From: Maribellus maritimus
Lineage (GTDB): Bacteria > Bacteroidota > Bacteroidia > Bacteroidales > Prolixibacteraceae
Direction: 5' to 3'
Length of the DNA stretch: 64,000 bases
Assembly: GCF_022267315.1 (NCBI RefSeq)
Contig: NZ_JAIKLE010000011.1
Location: 62,001 to 126,000, forward strand
The notes beneath the pieces were generated by a model. That model was not told the origin of the DNA. It saw nothing but the letters and a program-made list of their open reading frames with translations, and did not search any database. Of the stretch, positions 25,675 through 35,400 are shown piece after piece (position 1 is the stretch's first letter; the number at the start of each line of letters is the position of its first letter). The position numbers and the translations under genes are program-made.

Positions 25675-28600
25675 TTAAAAATTGAAATTAAGCTTAATAC
25701 CACCTGATGCAGACCAGGGCATTACGTTCTGGCGTTCAAAACCTTGTTTGAACTGACTAACCGTATTTCCTTGTGAGCCTCCATTTGCCTGAAAAGCTCT
25801 CTCTGGGTCGATTCCGATATCAGCAGCGGTCCAGAGCATCAGGTTGCGCGTATATAAAGCAATTGTTGCATTTTTTATTCCTTTAATATCAGGTAACTTG
25901 TATGAAATTGACAACTCACGAAGTTTAATAAAAGAAGCATCGAAAGTTATGTTTTTGTTGTAACTCCAAGGGTATGTGTCAACAATGGGAATAACTGCAG
26001 TTCCTTCTCCGCCAAGATGTTCAACATAAACATCATCACTATAATCGTCAGGCGTATCCTGTCCGGCAGTTTGCACAACTCCGGGAATAAAAGCACCATC
26101 ATAGTTTCCATCCTCCAGAGGCATTCCACCAGTTTCCTGGGTGTGGCCTCCTACCCTGGGGTAATTTCCTCTTCTCGGAATAATATACCTTTCGGGGTCT
26201 GATTTCAACAGAGCGATTAATTCTTCTTCTGAATAAAGGCCTCCGGGAATTAAATCATCTATCTGACGTTGGGATTTCCAGTCTGATTCTCCGTAACGAT
26301 ATGTATAAGAAACAAATTCTCCCCCTTGTCGCCAATCAATACTTGCACTAATTCCCCATCTGCCCATACTAAGGCTTGTTTGCATACCGAGCATAAAATC
26401 AGGATTAAAGTTACCTACTTTTTCCCAATCTTCGGTATTCTCAAGTCCAACCCACTCGGTTCCCTCAATAATAGGCCATTTATAATAAGGTGAGTTTGGA
26501 TCTTCTACCTGCGCTATACCATAGCTGTAAATATCTCCAATTTTATCTCCAATAAAAGAATATGCTCCCGCATTCTCTCTCCATATCTGAATAAATTCCA
26601 GGTCATCAGTAAGTTCCTCAACAGTTGTGCTGTTGTTGGTGAAATTAAAATTAATATCCCAGTTTAGACCTCCTACATTAGAAATGGGTGTGCCTCCGAT
26701 TGATACCTCCCATCCTTTACTTCGAATTAATCCAGCATTAATTAACTGACTGCTGTATCCGGAAGATCTTGGCAACGGTACTGAAAATATCTGATTTACA
26801 TTATCAACGGTATAATAAGTTCCGCTAAACCTGAGTCGATTGTTATACATGTTTAGATCAATACCGCCCTCAACAGAAGTTGCTTCTTCCGGTTTCAAAT
26901 TTGGATTCAGCAATGTACCTGTTACAGATTCGGTTGTGAGTGAATTCCAGGTTCCTGTGACTAATGTTGGTTCCAAACGATATGGTTGAGTGTCGTTACC
27001 AACTTTCGCCCAGCCTCCTCTCAGCTTAAACAAACTAACTGATTCGGGTAGCTCAAATGTATTATTCACCAACCAGCTCAAAGAAGCTGATGGATAAAAA
27101 TAAGACCGATTTTCTTCAGGCAATGTACTTGACCAGTCGTTACGACCTGTAATATCAATATAAACAGTGTTTTTAAATCCGATTGATGCCAGGGCATACA
27201 AACTATAAATTGCTTTTTCTAAAGTATTGCTGTTTACGCTAATATTTGACAAAGGAATATTACTCACCGTATATAATCCCGGAATAACCAATCCATTTCT
27301 TCTGTCGCTACCTGAACCAACAAACGAGTCTGCGTTATCGCGATTCATAATGTTTCCTCCGCCAGAAATACTTACATCCCAATTTTCAATTTTCTTTGAA
27401 TAGGTTGCGAGGATATCAGCATTATATTCCTGAAATGTCAGATTTTGAAGAGAATAATTTCCCTTTGGCATTCTCAGTGCGCTAAACGGTATTTTTGTTT
27501 CCCTTTTTTCATTATATCGATCTAATGAATAGCGCGCCTTTACAGAAAAATCTTTGGAAAATGTGTAAGTTAAAGCAGCATTTCCGTAAACTCTGTCGCG
27601 TGAAAATGAGTTAGACATAGCATAAGCAATAAAATAGGGATTATCAGAATCAGGAAGAGCATTTTGCTGAACGCCTTCCTGTCCGGGCAACCAGTATTGT
27701 TTCATTCGTGAAACAGGTATGTGCGACACTGAATAAACAGCCTGTAAAGGATTATTATTCCGGTCGCCGGTACTGGGAATGTCATTCGAATGTGTCCGGG
27801 CAATTGTTACATTCGAAGAAAAAGTCAAATTATCAAGCAAATTGTAATTAATGCTTGTTTTCAAACTATTGTTAAATCGATCATGATTTGGTATCATTCC
27901 CTGCATCGACATATTGTTATACGAAACCCTAAAGCTCCCTTTATCTCCGCCGCCAGTTAATGCTATATTATTGGTTGACGTAACTCCGGTATTTAGAAAG
28001 TCTCTCATATTGTCGGGATAAGACTTAAGTTCAGCAGGCTCATCCAGGCCCCACTGTTCAGAAATAATCCCGGCATCAAGCTCCGGCCCGGCCCAGTATG
28101 CTGAACCTTCCGTTAAAACATGGTTTCTTTCACCGTTTGCATATTTATAGTGAAAATCCAAGAGTTTTGTAGGAACTTCAAATAAAGTATTGGATGAAAA
28201 TGAAACCCCCAGTTCTTTTGATTTCTTTCCCGATTTAGTGGTAATTAATATAACCCCGTTACCAGCCCTGGTTCCGTAAAGAGCCGCTGCACCCGGCCCC
28301 TTTAGCACTGTCATTTCTTCAATATCATCGGCATTTAAATCAGATATTGCATTTCCATAATCCACCTGATTACCACTTCCCATTTCTGAGACGTTATTAA
28401 GCGTATTATTCATGGGGACGCCATCAATTACAAACAGGGGTTGATTGTCGGTAGTTAAAGATGTTGCACCTCTAATGACTACACTTACAGACGACCCCGC
28501 AGTACCTGTTTGATTGATTTGAACTCCGGCGACTTTTCCAGCCAGAGAATTAATCACATTATCCTGCGAAACCGATGATAATTCTTCTCCACCTACCTCG

Positions 28601-28974
28601 CCGACAGAATATCCTAACGACTTTTTCTCTCTTGAAATTCCTAAAGCCGTTACCACTACTTCGTCAACGCCTATGGTGCTGGTTGCCAATGTCACATCTA
28701 TAACCGATCTGCCATCAATCCGAACCTCTTGTGTTTGCATTCCCACAAAAGAAAAAATCAAGGTTGCTTGTTCGTTTGGCACAGAAATAGAGTAGTTCCC
28801 GTCAAGATCGGTAACGACTCCGTTATTTGTACCTTTCTCTACAATAGATACACCGGGCAACAACTCACCCTCATCGCTTTTTACAGTACCCGTAACATTT
28901 ACCTGAGCAAATGACGTTACAGCAAAAAGTAAAAACATACCTAAAAAGAATGTTTGCAAAATACTTTTTTTCAT
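25675..28974 (-). CDS. SusC-family TonB-dependent outer-membrane transporter
   Basis: A 1099-residue outer-membrane receptor with signal peptide (..LFAVTSFAQ). It has a carboxypeptidase-regulatory-like beta domain (VNVTGTVKSDEGELLPGVSI at 25-44, then NNGVVTDLDGNYSI), a TonB-box-like stretch VDEVVVTALGISREKKSLGY, and a plug domain with the SusC signature VIDGVPMNN and GPGAAALYGTRAGNGVILI. A beta-barrel follows that ends in an aromatic residue (..KLNFNF). There is no N-terminal STN signalling domain, so it should not drive an anti-sigma cascade. It imports large glycan fragments with its SusD partner. A 13-base-pair hairpin lies 23 bases upstream of its start codon. Confidence 0.95.
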   Translation of the reverse strand: MKKSILQTFFLGMFLLFAVTSFAQVNVTGTVKSDEGELLPGVSIVEKGTNNGVVTDLDGNYSISVPNEQATLIFSFVGMQTQEVRIDGRSVIDVTLATSTIGVDEVVVTALGISREKKSLGYSVGEVGGEELSSVSQDNVINSLAGKVAGVQINQTGTAGSSVSVVIRGATSLTTDNQPLFVIDGVPMNNTLNNVSEMGSGNQVDYGNAISDLNADDIEEMTVLKGPGAAALYGTRAGNGVILITTKSGKKSKELGVSFSSNTLFEVPTKLLDFHYKYANGERNHVLTEGSAYWAGPELDAGIISEQWGLDEPAELKSYPDNMRDFLNTGVTSTNNIALTGGGDKGSFRVSYNNMSMQGMIPNHDRFNNSLKTSINYNLLDNLTFSSNVTIARTHSNDIPSTGDRNNNPLQAVYSVSHIPVSRMKQYWLPGQEGVQQNALPDSDNPYFIAYAMSNSFSRDRVYGNAALTYTFSKDFSVKARYSLDRYNEKRETKIPFSALRMPKGNYSLQNLTFQEYNADILATYSKKIENWDVSISGGGNIMNRDNADSFVGSGSDRRNGLVIPGLYTVSNIPLSNISVNSNTLEKAIYSLYALASIGFKNTVYIDITGRNDWSSTLPEENRSYFYPSASLSWLVNNTFELPESVSLFKLRGGWAKVGNDTQPYRLEPTLVTGTWNSLTTESVTGTLLNPNLKPEEATSVEGGIDLNMYNNRLRFSGTYYTVDNVNQIFSVPLPRSSGYSSQLINAGLIRSKGWEVSIGGTPISNVGGLNWDINFNFTNNSTTVEELTDDLEFIQIWRENAGAYSFIGDKIGDIYSYGIAQVEDPNSPYYKWPIIEGTEWVGLENTEDWEKVGNFNPDFMLGMQTSLSMGRWGISASIDWRQGGEFVSYTYRYGESDWKSQRQIDDLIPGGLYSEEELIALLKSDPERYIIPRRGNYPRVGGHTQETGGMPLEDGNYDGAFIPGVVQTAGQDTPDDYSDDVYVEHLGGEGTAVIPIVDTYPWSYNKNITFDASFIKLRELSISYKLPDIKGIKNATIALYTRNLMLWTAADIGIDPERAFQANGGSQGNTVSQFKQGFERQNVMPWSASGGIKLNFNF

Positions 28975-28997
28975 ACAACAATAATTTGGTTAAATAT

Positions 28998-29026
28998 TTA
29001 CTAACGATTTTTGAAATCGTTAGTAA
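28998..29026 (-). promoter_or_regulatory. Perfect 13-bp palindrome in the susC 5' leader
   Basis: The arm ttactaacgattt (28998-29010) and its exact complement (29014-29026) flank a three-base spacer. The element ends 23 bases before the susC ATG. A weak promoter-like box (GAACTTTG on the minus strand, 29027-29034) abuts it upstream. It may be an operator for a dimeric regulator or a 5' hairpin that controls stability or translation of the susC message. No copy of it was noticed before the second susC. Confidence 0.5.
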
Positions 29027-29210
29027 CAAAGTTCTGTAATGAGCTGTATTTAAACCAGTGGAATTTTATTACATATACATTAAATATTAACCCAATATCC
29101 TATACGAGAAATAAAAAAAATACAATTATGTTAATATTTAATTAATTATAATTTAGCCTCTTAATGTCTCTTTTGTGGAAGCTAATATGTTTTTAAAATA
29201 AACTGGTAAA

Positions 29211-30497
29211 TCAACCAAACCGATTATGGGCTCCGGCCATCTCTCCATGAATACTAACAGAAATCAGTGATAAAATTGACACAACAAATAGTATTGCAAT
29301 CAAATATTGTATATAATAATTACTCTTCTTCTTATTTACTATTGTCACAGGAAATTTTATAAAACTATTTTTCAGCAGCATAAGAATTACAACCAAATTT
29401 GCGATATATAAAATATGATTTAGCATAACTTTACCGGATATTATTCCTGTTACAAGAAAACTTAAAACAATATATAAACCAAAATAGATGGTTGTAACCC
29501 ATCGTACCTCCCGTCGTTCAGCTTTGAAGTTTAGCTTTCTAATTAGCAACCATATAAACAGAGCAGCCAAAACGATAAAAAATGCTGATAAAATTGCACT
29601 AATAAGCGAGATATCTCCTGATTTATCAAAAATCTGAAATCTGGAAACAAAATTTTTCATTTGCAACGACTCACGAAAAATGATTAATGGAATACAAACA
29701 AAAACCGCAAGAAATGAAATATTATTTTCCCATTTTTTTGTTTTTTTTTCAGATACCGGCCATTCAGAAGTAAATATCGCATATGCCATTGAGCCACCTC
29801 CAAAAAAACCTATACTATACTCCATCACATTCCACATGTTAAAAGGGATTTCGAGAACAGTTCCCACAGTTTGTAAAAAATTACCAAAGGCAAAGCCAAA
29901 ACCTGCTCCCAATGAAGTATACAGGGCCACCCGAAAAGAATTTACAAAACCGTTTCTCAACATATACCAAACCATGGCAAGCCCCGCCCCTAAACTCAAT
30001 GCCCAGGCCTCAGAACGAGGAGGAGTCATCAAAACTTCTAATTGAACAACAAGAAGTCCGTAAACAATTAGTGCGCCCGCAGTCATTTCAACAATTAAAG
30101 ACGGCCAGATAACTTTTTTATTTGTTGTTGAATCAAGGGAAAGCGCAGTTAAACCGCCTCCAATCAAACCAAATAAACCACCAATTACAAAAAGCATAGA
30201 CAAACCGTAGAAGGCATTGACAAAATCATCGCTTCGTCCATAGCCTACTACCCTTCCGTAACTTATCATTCCTGTTAATCCCCACCCCAAAGCTGAACTT
30301 AACGTAACCGGAAGCATTTTTGAGTACCAGTCTTTTCTTTGTGCAACTAATATAAGGACAAGAGTTCCAATTCCTCCTGCCCAGGCAGCTCCCTGCTCAT
30401 GACCGAATTGCCCGCGAATCGCCCAGGAAGTTCCTAAAGCCATTGCAACCACAAGAACGGCAATCCAGCTATCTGTTTTATTTTCTTTCAACCCCAT
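29211..30497 (-). CDS. Multi-pass membrane protein of unknown function
   Basis: A 428-residue hydrophobic protein with about 11-12 predicted membrane segments and many Gly-rich helices (LGTSWAIRGQFGHEQGAAWAGGIG near the N-terminus, GLFGLIGGGLTALSLD). A conserved-looking polar motif RGQFGHEQG after TM1 and a C-terminal GEMAGAHNRFG may form a functional site. I do not recognise the family; it has none of the hallmark motifs of MFS, GPH or SSS carriers. As the first gene of the minus-strand operon, 236 bases before susC, it could be an inner-membrane transporter for the sugar or phosphate released by the locus. That is inference from position. Confidence 0.65.
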   Translation of the reverse strand: MGLKENKTDSWIAVLVVAMALGTSWAIRGQFGHEQGAAWAGGIGTLVLILVAQRKDWYSKMLPVTLSSALGWGLTGMISYGRVVGYGRSDDFVNAFYGLSMLFVIGGLFGLIGGGLTALSLDSTTNKKVIWPSLIVEMTAGALIVYGLLVVQLEVLMTPPRSEAWALSLGAGLAMVWYMLRNGFVNSFRVALYTSLGAGFGFAFGNFLQTVGTVLEIPFNMWNVMEYSIGFFGGGSMAYAIFTSEWPVSEKKTKKWENNISFLAVFVCIPLIIFRESLQMKNFVSRFQIFDKSGDISLISAILSAFFIVLAALFIWLLIRKLNFKAERREVRWVTTIYFGLYIVLSFLVTGIISGKVMLNHILYIANLVVILMLLKNSFIKFPVTIVNKKKSNYYIQYLIAILFVVSILSLISVSIHGEMAGAHNRFG

Positions 30498-30566
30498 TTA
30501 ATCCGTCGGAAGCTATAAATATCCTACTACTTCTTTCAATTTATATATTGCAAAAAACAAATTAAA

Positions 30567-30600
30567 AAGTAAGGTCTTGCGATGTGCGGCAACCTTACTT
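30567..30600 (-). promoter_or_regulatory. Leader hairpin, terminator-like, upstream of the minus-strand glycan operon
   Basis: The arms aagtaagg (30567-30574) and ccttactt (30593-30600) pair over 8 bases and continue with ttgc/gcaa after a two-base bulge. The loop is gatgtgcg. On the minus strand the stem is followed by TTTTTAATTTG. It lies 69 bases before the first gene of the operon and just downstream of a TAAATTTG box, so it could be an attenuator or a stabilising 5' hairpin. Confidence 0.45.
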
Positions 30601-30618
30601 CTGATTAACTAAACCATT

Positions 30619-30626
30619 CAAATTTA
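30619..30626 (-). promoter_or_regulatory. Candidate promoter -7 box (TAAATTTG) for the minus-strand glycan operon
   Basis: An exact match to the Bacteroidota TAnnTTTG box on the minus strand, about 120 bases before the start codon at 30497. No good TTTG -33 element is visible at the expected distance, so the assignment is tentative. Confidence 0.35.
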
Positions 30627-31377
30627 ATGTTGCCATTATGCATTTTCATTTTATTAAAAACGAATTTTATTTTTTACAATAAGCATCTGATAACAACAAT
30701 AAATCATGCGCTTTTTGATACCAGTAAAATTATGAAATTTACAAAAAAAGAGTTTCTTATATTTTAGGCAATACACATTAAATTTTAACCAAAACAAATA
30801 GAAACAGACAAATCAAAACTAAATTTAAATCAATATAATTTACATATTAAGAAAAACGCTGAATCGTAGGCAGGATAAGCGTTTTAGTGCTAAATCCTTT
30901 TAGCTGTTTGCGCTTAAATTGCTAAATTTGAGACAAAAAATAACCAACAAAGATGCCATTAAAAAAAATAATGATATTTATCCGACAGATATGCCTTAGA
31001 AATATATTTTACAAGGACACTGACTGCAGTTCCTGCAACAGATCGTCTAAAAAAACCACTATCGCCGATAAAATTCCAATCATAATCTTTAAAGCTTTTA
31101 AAACTTTCAATGTTCTGTTGTATCAAAATAAATCGATTTTAAAAGTTAAAATTTCATAAAACAGAAACAAATTTCTATTTGTTTACCATTTTACACTTCC
31201 TTAATTTTAAAGACGAAAAGTTAAAATAATACAATAGCGATATAAAAGAGAGAAGCGTTTTTATGACTTTAAAGAAGGCTAATGTTCTCTGATATTTTCT
31301 AAATCATATCTTCAACACATTTATTCTTAAAATGATAACACAACTATTTGGAATTACTTTAATCTAACTTTATTACT

Positions 31378-32391
31378 ATGAAGAAATTAATCCGTTATTT
31401 ATTTTTTTGTTGTACAATTGGAACTTTTATAGTACTTCAATCGTGCGAAGAGGAAGCTGAGCTACAGGTATTTCCGTTATCTGCCGACATTTTTCACAGT
31501 GTAAGCGATAAACAGGTTGCTTTTACAGCATTAACGCACAGTGCAGTAACCTGGTCGTGGGATTTTGGTGACGGGCAAACCAGTAACGAAGAAAATCCGG
31601 TACATATTTATGATGAAGGAGGTTATTATGTTGCCACACTTACTGCGACAGATAGTGAAGGAAATACGGCAACGGCTGACGTAAATCTTGCAATTGCCCT
31701 AACTCCTTATGCTCTGCTAACAGGTGATCATACAAAACCTGATTACGATGGAAAAACATGGAAATTATCTCAAGCTCATTCGCTTAACGATAAACTTGTA
31801 AACCCGGATGCTAATTTTACCTTACTGGATGAAGATATCGAATATTTGCCAACCGGAGCCTTTGATTTATATCTCGGATTAAAGGAAGCTTATAACGACG
31901 AGTTTACCTTTTATAATGATGGCAGTTACAGGCACGACACCAAAGATGGCTCTTCTTTTGGAGGGATTGTTTTTGCCATGGTTATGCAACAGTTCGGACT
32001 TTCAACTATTACAGAAACAGGAGGAGAAGCTGTTTTTGGTGCCGATGCATTTGCTTTATCAACATATACACCTGAAGAAAATGCGACATTCACATTTGTC
32101 GAAAACGAAGACTTTTCCATTCCTACCATTCCAAATTTTGCAACCGGTGTTAATTCATTGAATATACCGATAGTTACGTATCCCGGCGTAATGACCATTG
32201 ATTTTCAAAACTCAACAGAATTTGTGGGGATTAAGGATTTCCATCGGAAAGTTATTGTAGAAGAAATAACAGATAACTCAATGAGACTGGTCATGTTTCT
32301 TACGCTCAGTCCCGATGCCATAGTCAGTCAGGATCCATTAATTGCTTTGAGCACAACTGCAATGATTCTCTCATTTGAAGTAGTAGAATAA
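31378..32391 (+). CDS. PKD-domain lipoprotein, probable surface glycan-binding protein
   Basis: A 337-residue lipoprotein (L-Q-S-C23, followed by acidic EEE, a usual surface-export signal in Bacteroidota). Residues about 32-106 are a PKD domain with the diagnostic W-S-W-D-F-G-D-G-Q-T-S and N-P-V-H-I-Y-D-E-G-G-Y-Y. The remaining 230 residues, starting with GKTWKLSQAHS, resemble the C-terminal domain of SusE-like accessory proteins but carry no motif I can name. It is the first gene of the plus-strand operon, 18 bases before susC. A place ahead of susC rather than after susD is unusual for a SusE/F-type protein. Confidence 0.7.
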   Translation: MKKLIRYLFFCCTIGTFIVLQSCEEEAELQVFPLSADIFHSVSDKQVAFTALTHSAVTWSWDFGDGQTSNEENPVHIYDEGGYYVATLTATDSEGNTATADVNLAIALTPYALLTGDHTKPDYDGKTWKLSQAHSLNDKLVNPDANFTLLDEDIEYLPTGAFDLYLGLKEAYNDEFTFYNDGSYRHDTKDGSSFGGIVFAMVMQQFGLSTITETGGEAVFGADAFALSTYTPEENATFTFVENEDFSIPTIPNFATGVNSLNIPIVTYPGVMTIDFQNSTEFVGIKDFHRKVIVEEITDNSMRLVMFLTLSPDAIVSQDPLIALSTTAMILSFEVVE

Positions 32392-32409
32392 AACACCAAA
32401 ATAACAGAC

Positions 32410-35400
32410 ATGAAATATAAAAATTCATTATATAAAACGGCAAAGAACTTTGTTTTTATTGTTCTTTTATTCACATTTACTCAAAGTGTTTTTGCCTCTT
32501 CAACAGAAACTAAATTAGATGATGCCCGGCAAAATATGACAGTAACAGGAACGGTTACATCTGCAGGCGACGGACTAGCACTTCCGGGATTGAGTATTTT
32601 GCAACAGGGAACAAACAACGGTACAGTAACTGACATTGATGGAAAATACAGCATAGAAGTTCCTCAAAATTCTACTTTGGTATTTTCTTTTATTGGATTC
32701 AGAACACAGGAAATCGATGTTCAGGGAAGAAATACCATAAATGTAAGCATGGAAGAAAACATTGAATCTCTTGATGAAGTTGTGGTTACAGCACTTGGTA
32801 TAAAACGCGAAGAAAAATCGTTGGGATTCTCTGTGGGCAGAGTTGCCGGAGAGGAATTAACCCGCGTTGCACAGGAAAATGTTTTGAACTCCATGGCAGG
32901 TAAAGTCTCAGGAGTAACAATAAGCTCAACAGGTGGAACCGGTTCCACCGTTAACATGGTTATTCGCGGTGCCACTTCACTGAGTACCGACAACCAGCCA
33001 TTGTTTGTTGTAGATGGTGTACCGATGAATAATACAGCAGATAATGTGGGTGGTTTTGGGTCAGATAACCGGGTCGATTATGGAAATGCCATTGCCGACC
33101 TTGATCCGGAAAGTATTGAAAGTGTATCCATTTTAAAAGGGCCCAGTGCAGCAGCACTATATGGAACACGGGCCGGTAACGGAGTCGTACTCATCACTAC
33201 AAAAAAAGCCCAGGCGAATCAAGAATTAAAAGTAACTGTTACATCAAATACCGTATTTGATATTCCTTCTCGCTTTTTAAATGTGCAAAAACAATTCTCC
33301 ACAGGATTTTTCTCTTTTCGTCCGGAAGACGTTGGCAGCAACATTCTGCCTGAAATTACGGCAGGTGATGCAACAGGTTCGGGGCCGGAAACGGACAAAG
33401 GTTACTGGGCAGTACAATGGCAGTCTCCTGTTGATGCAAATGGTGTTCGTGTGCCAGTGGAGGTTGTCTCCTACCCCAACAATGTAAAGAATTTTATTGA
33501 TGATTTTGCAATTACAACTACAAATGGAGCTTCGATTGCAGGCAGCAGTTCAAATTTAAATTACCGTTTGGGAGTGACCAACATGACACATAGTGGGCTG
33601 GTTCCCAATTCCGACTTAAACAAAAATAGCGTGTCTCTTTCTGCTAACTCGCAGGTTCGAAAAAACTTTAACGTAAGCACTGATGTCAATTTCACAAACA
33701 GCTGGGCTAAAAACAGGCCTGCATCCAACCGGGGAACCAATCCAATGCAATGGGCATACAACCATCCGCTAAATACCGATATCAGAGATTTACGTGATTA
33801 CAATACACCCGACGGAGTTCTTCGGGTTTCCGGAAATCACGAAAATCCGTATTTTCTGGCTTACGATGTAAACAACAGTTTCAACCGGTATAGAATTTAT
33901 GGTAATATCACAGCTACGTGGGACATAACTTCTCACTTTAGTTTAATGGGAAGATATTCGTTAAATAAAACTGATGAAGTACGTGAAACAAAAATCGCTC
34001 CGGGCTATACCAACGAGCCTAACAATGGAGCATATGGGATAGTAAGTGCAAATGGTCTGGAACGAAACATGGATTTTTTAGCCACCTATACCAATAAATG
34101 GGGCGATTTCGATGTATCTGTTTCCGGAGGAGGAAATATTTTGTATTCCAGATCTTCCAACATAAGCAATTCGTCAAAATCAGGCTCGGGATTAAATGTT
34201 CCCAATGTATTTACCGTTCAGAATATTAGTTCAGGAGCATTAAATTACACCAACTACAGAAACGAACGTGAAATTAATAGCTTGTATGCTATGGCAAATC
34301 TCAGTTGGAAAGAAATTGCATATCTTGATCTGACTGCTCGTAATGATTGGTCGAGTACATTACCCGCCGAAAACCGCTCCTACTTTTATCCTTCGGCCTC
34401 ATTGAGTTTAATGGTTGACCAGATATTTGATTTGGGTAACAAAGTTAACATGTTCAAAATAAGAGGTGGCTGGGCGCAAGTCGGAAACGACACAAATCCG
34501 TACCGTCTCTATCCCGTATATCAGGATGCGGGACAATGGGGTGAGGCAGTCAGATTATCCAAACAAGGTAAACAGTATACTTCAAACCTTTTACCGGAGG
34601 AAGCTACTTCCTTTGAGATAGGTACTGAAATCAGATTGTTTTCTAATCGTTTGCGCTTTGACGGAACATATTATAAAGTCGATAACAAAAACCAAATCCT
34701 TGATGTTCCATTAGCGTCATCGACTGGCTTTAGCGAGGTCCAAATAAATGCAGGCCTTTTACAAAGCAAAGGTGTTGAGTTTTTAATTGGGTTTACTCCT
34801 GTAAGAACGAGCGATTGGAACTGGGATATAAATATAAACTTTTCCAAAAACGAAACCCGGATTCTTGAACTTTCTGATGGAGTTGAGTTTGTTGAATTCT
34901 GGGATGAGGCAAGGGTTAAAAATATCGCCTACGTAAAAGATGGAACACACGACGGATTGATAGGAAATTTGTATTCCAGAAAGGTAACGCGGGTTGAAGA
35001 TGAAACCTCACCGTATTACGGTTATCCAATTTTGGGGAGCGGACTCGATGCCGAATGGGTAGCAGAAGAAGAATACTCTAAAGTTGGAAATTATAATCCC
35101 GACTTTATTATGGGGATGCAGACCTCCCTTTCATACAAAAATTTCTCACTAAGTATGACTTTCGACTGGCGTTCAGGAGGCCAATATGTATCACAAACCT
35201 ACCGTTATCTTTCAGAATCGGTGATGACGCAAACCTGGCTTGATGAATTGGTACATCCCGGAGATTTAGGTGGCGGAGCAAGCCAGGAGTTACGTGATTG
35301 GGTCGTGGCAAATGCTGACCAATTGCTGCTGGCAGACCGCCTACGCCCGGTAGGTGGACCTACACCGGCCTATGGAGGTTTTCCCGAAAGTTTTAGTGGT

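Larger units (their letters stand above)
30498..31377. other. 880-base divergent intergenic region between the two sus-like operons
   Basis: AT-rich and without a convincing gene. It holds a hairpin in the leader of the minus operon (30567-30600) and a TAAATTTG box for that strand (30619-30626). A perfect 8-bp inverted repeat lies at 30853-30860 with 30878-30885. GCTAAA and TTTTAGC segments follow at 30889-30904, and a second copy of GCTAAAT lies at 30921-30927. A plus-strand TAAATTTG box is at 30923-30930. A 68-codon frame at 30953-31159 follows that box but shows no family likeness. The plus-operon promoter was not located with confidence. Confidence 0.6.

Noticed and set aside
29680-30045. 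121-codon plus-strand frame
   Set aside because: Lies entirely inside the membrane-protein gene on the other strand, which has clear membrane segments; the antisense product is low-complexity and has no motif.
30953-31159. 68-codon plus-strand frame after a TAAATTTG box, with a C-x-x-C
   Set aside because: Lysine/isoleucine-rich composition follows the AT content, there is no family likeness and no signal peptide, and it lies in a regulatory intergenic region; not enough to call a gene.
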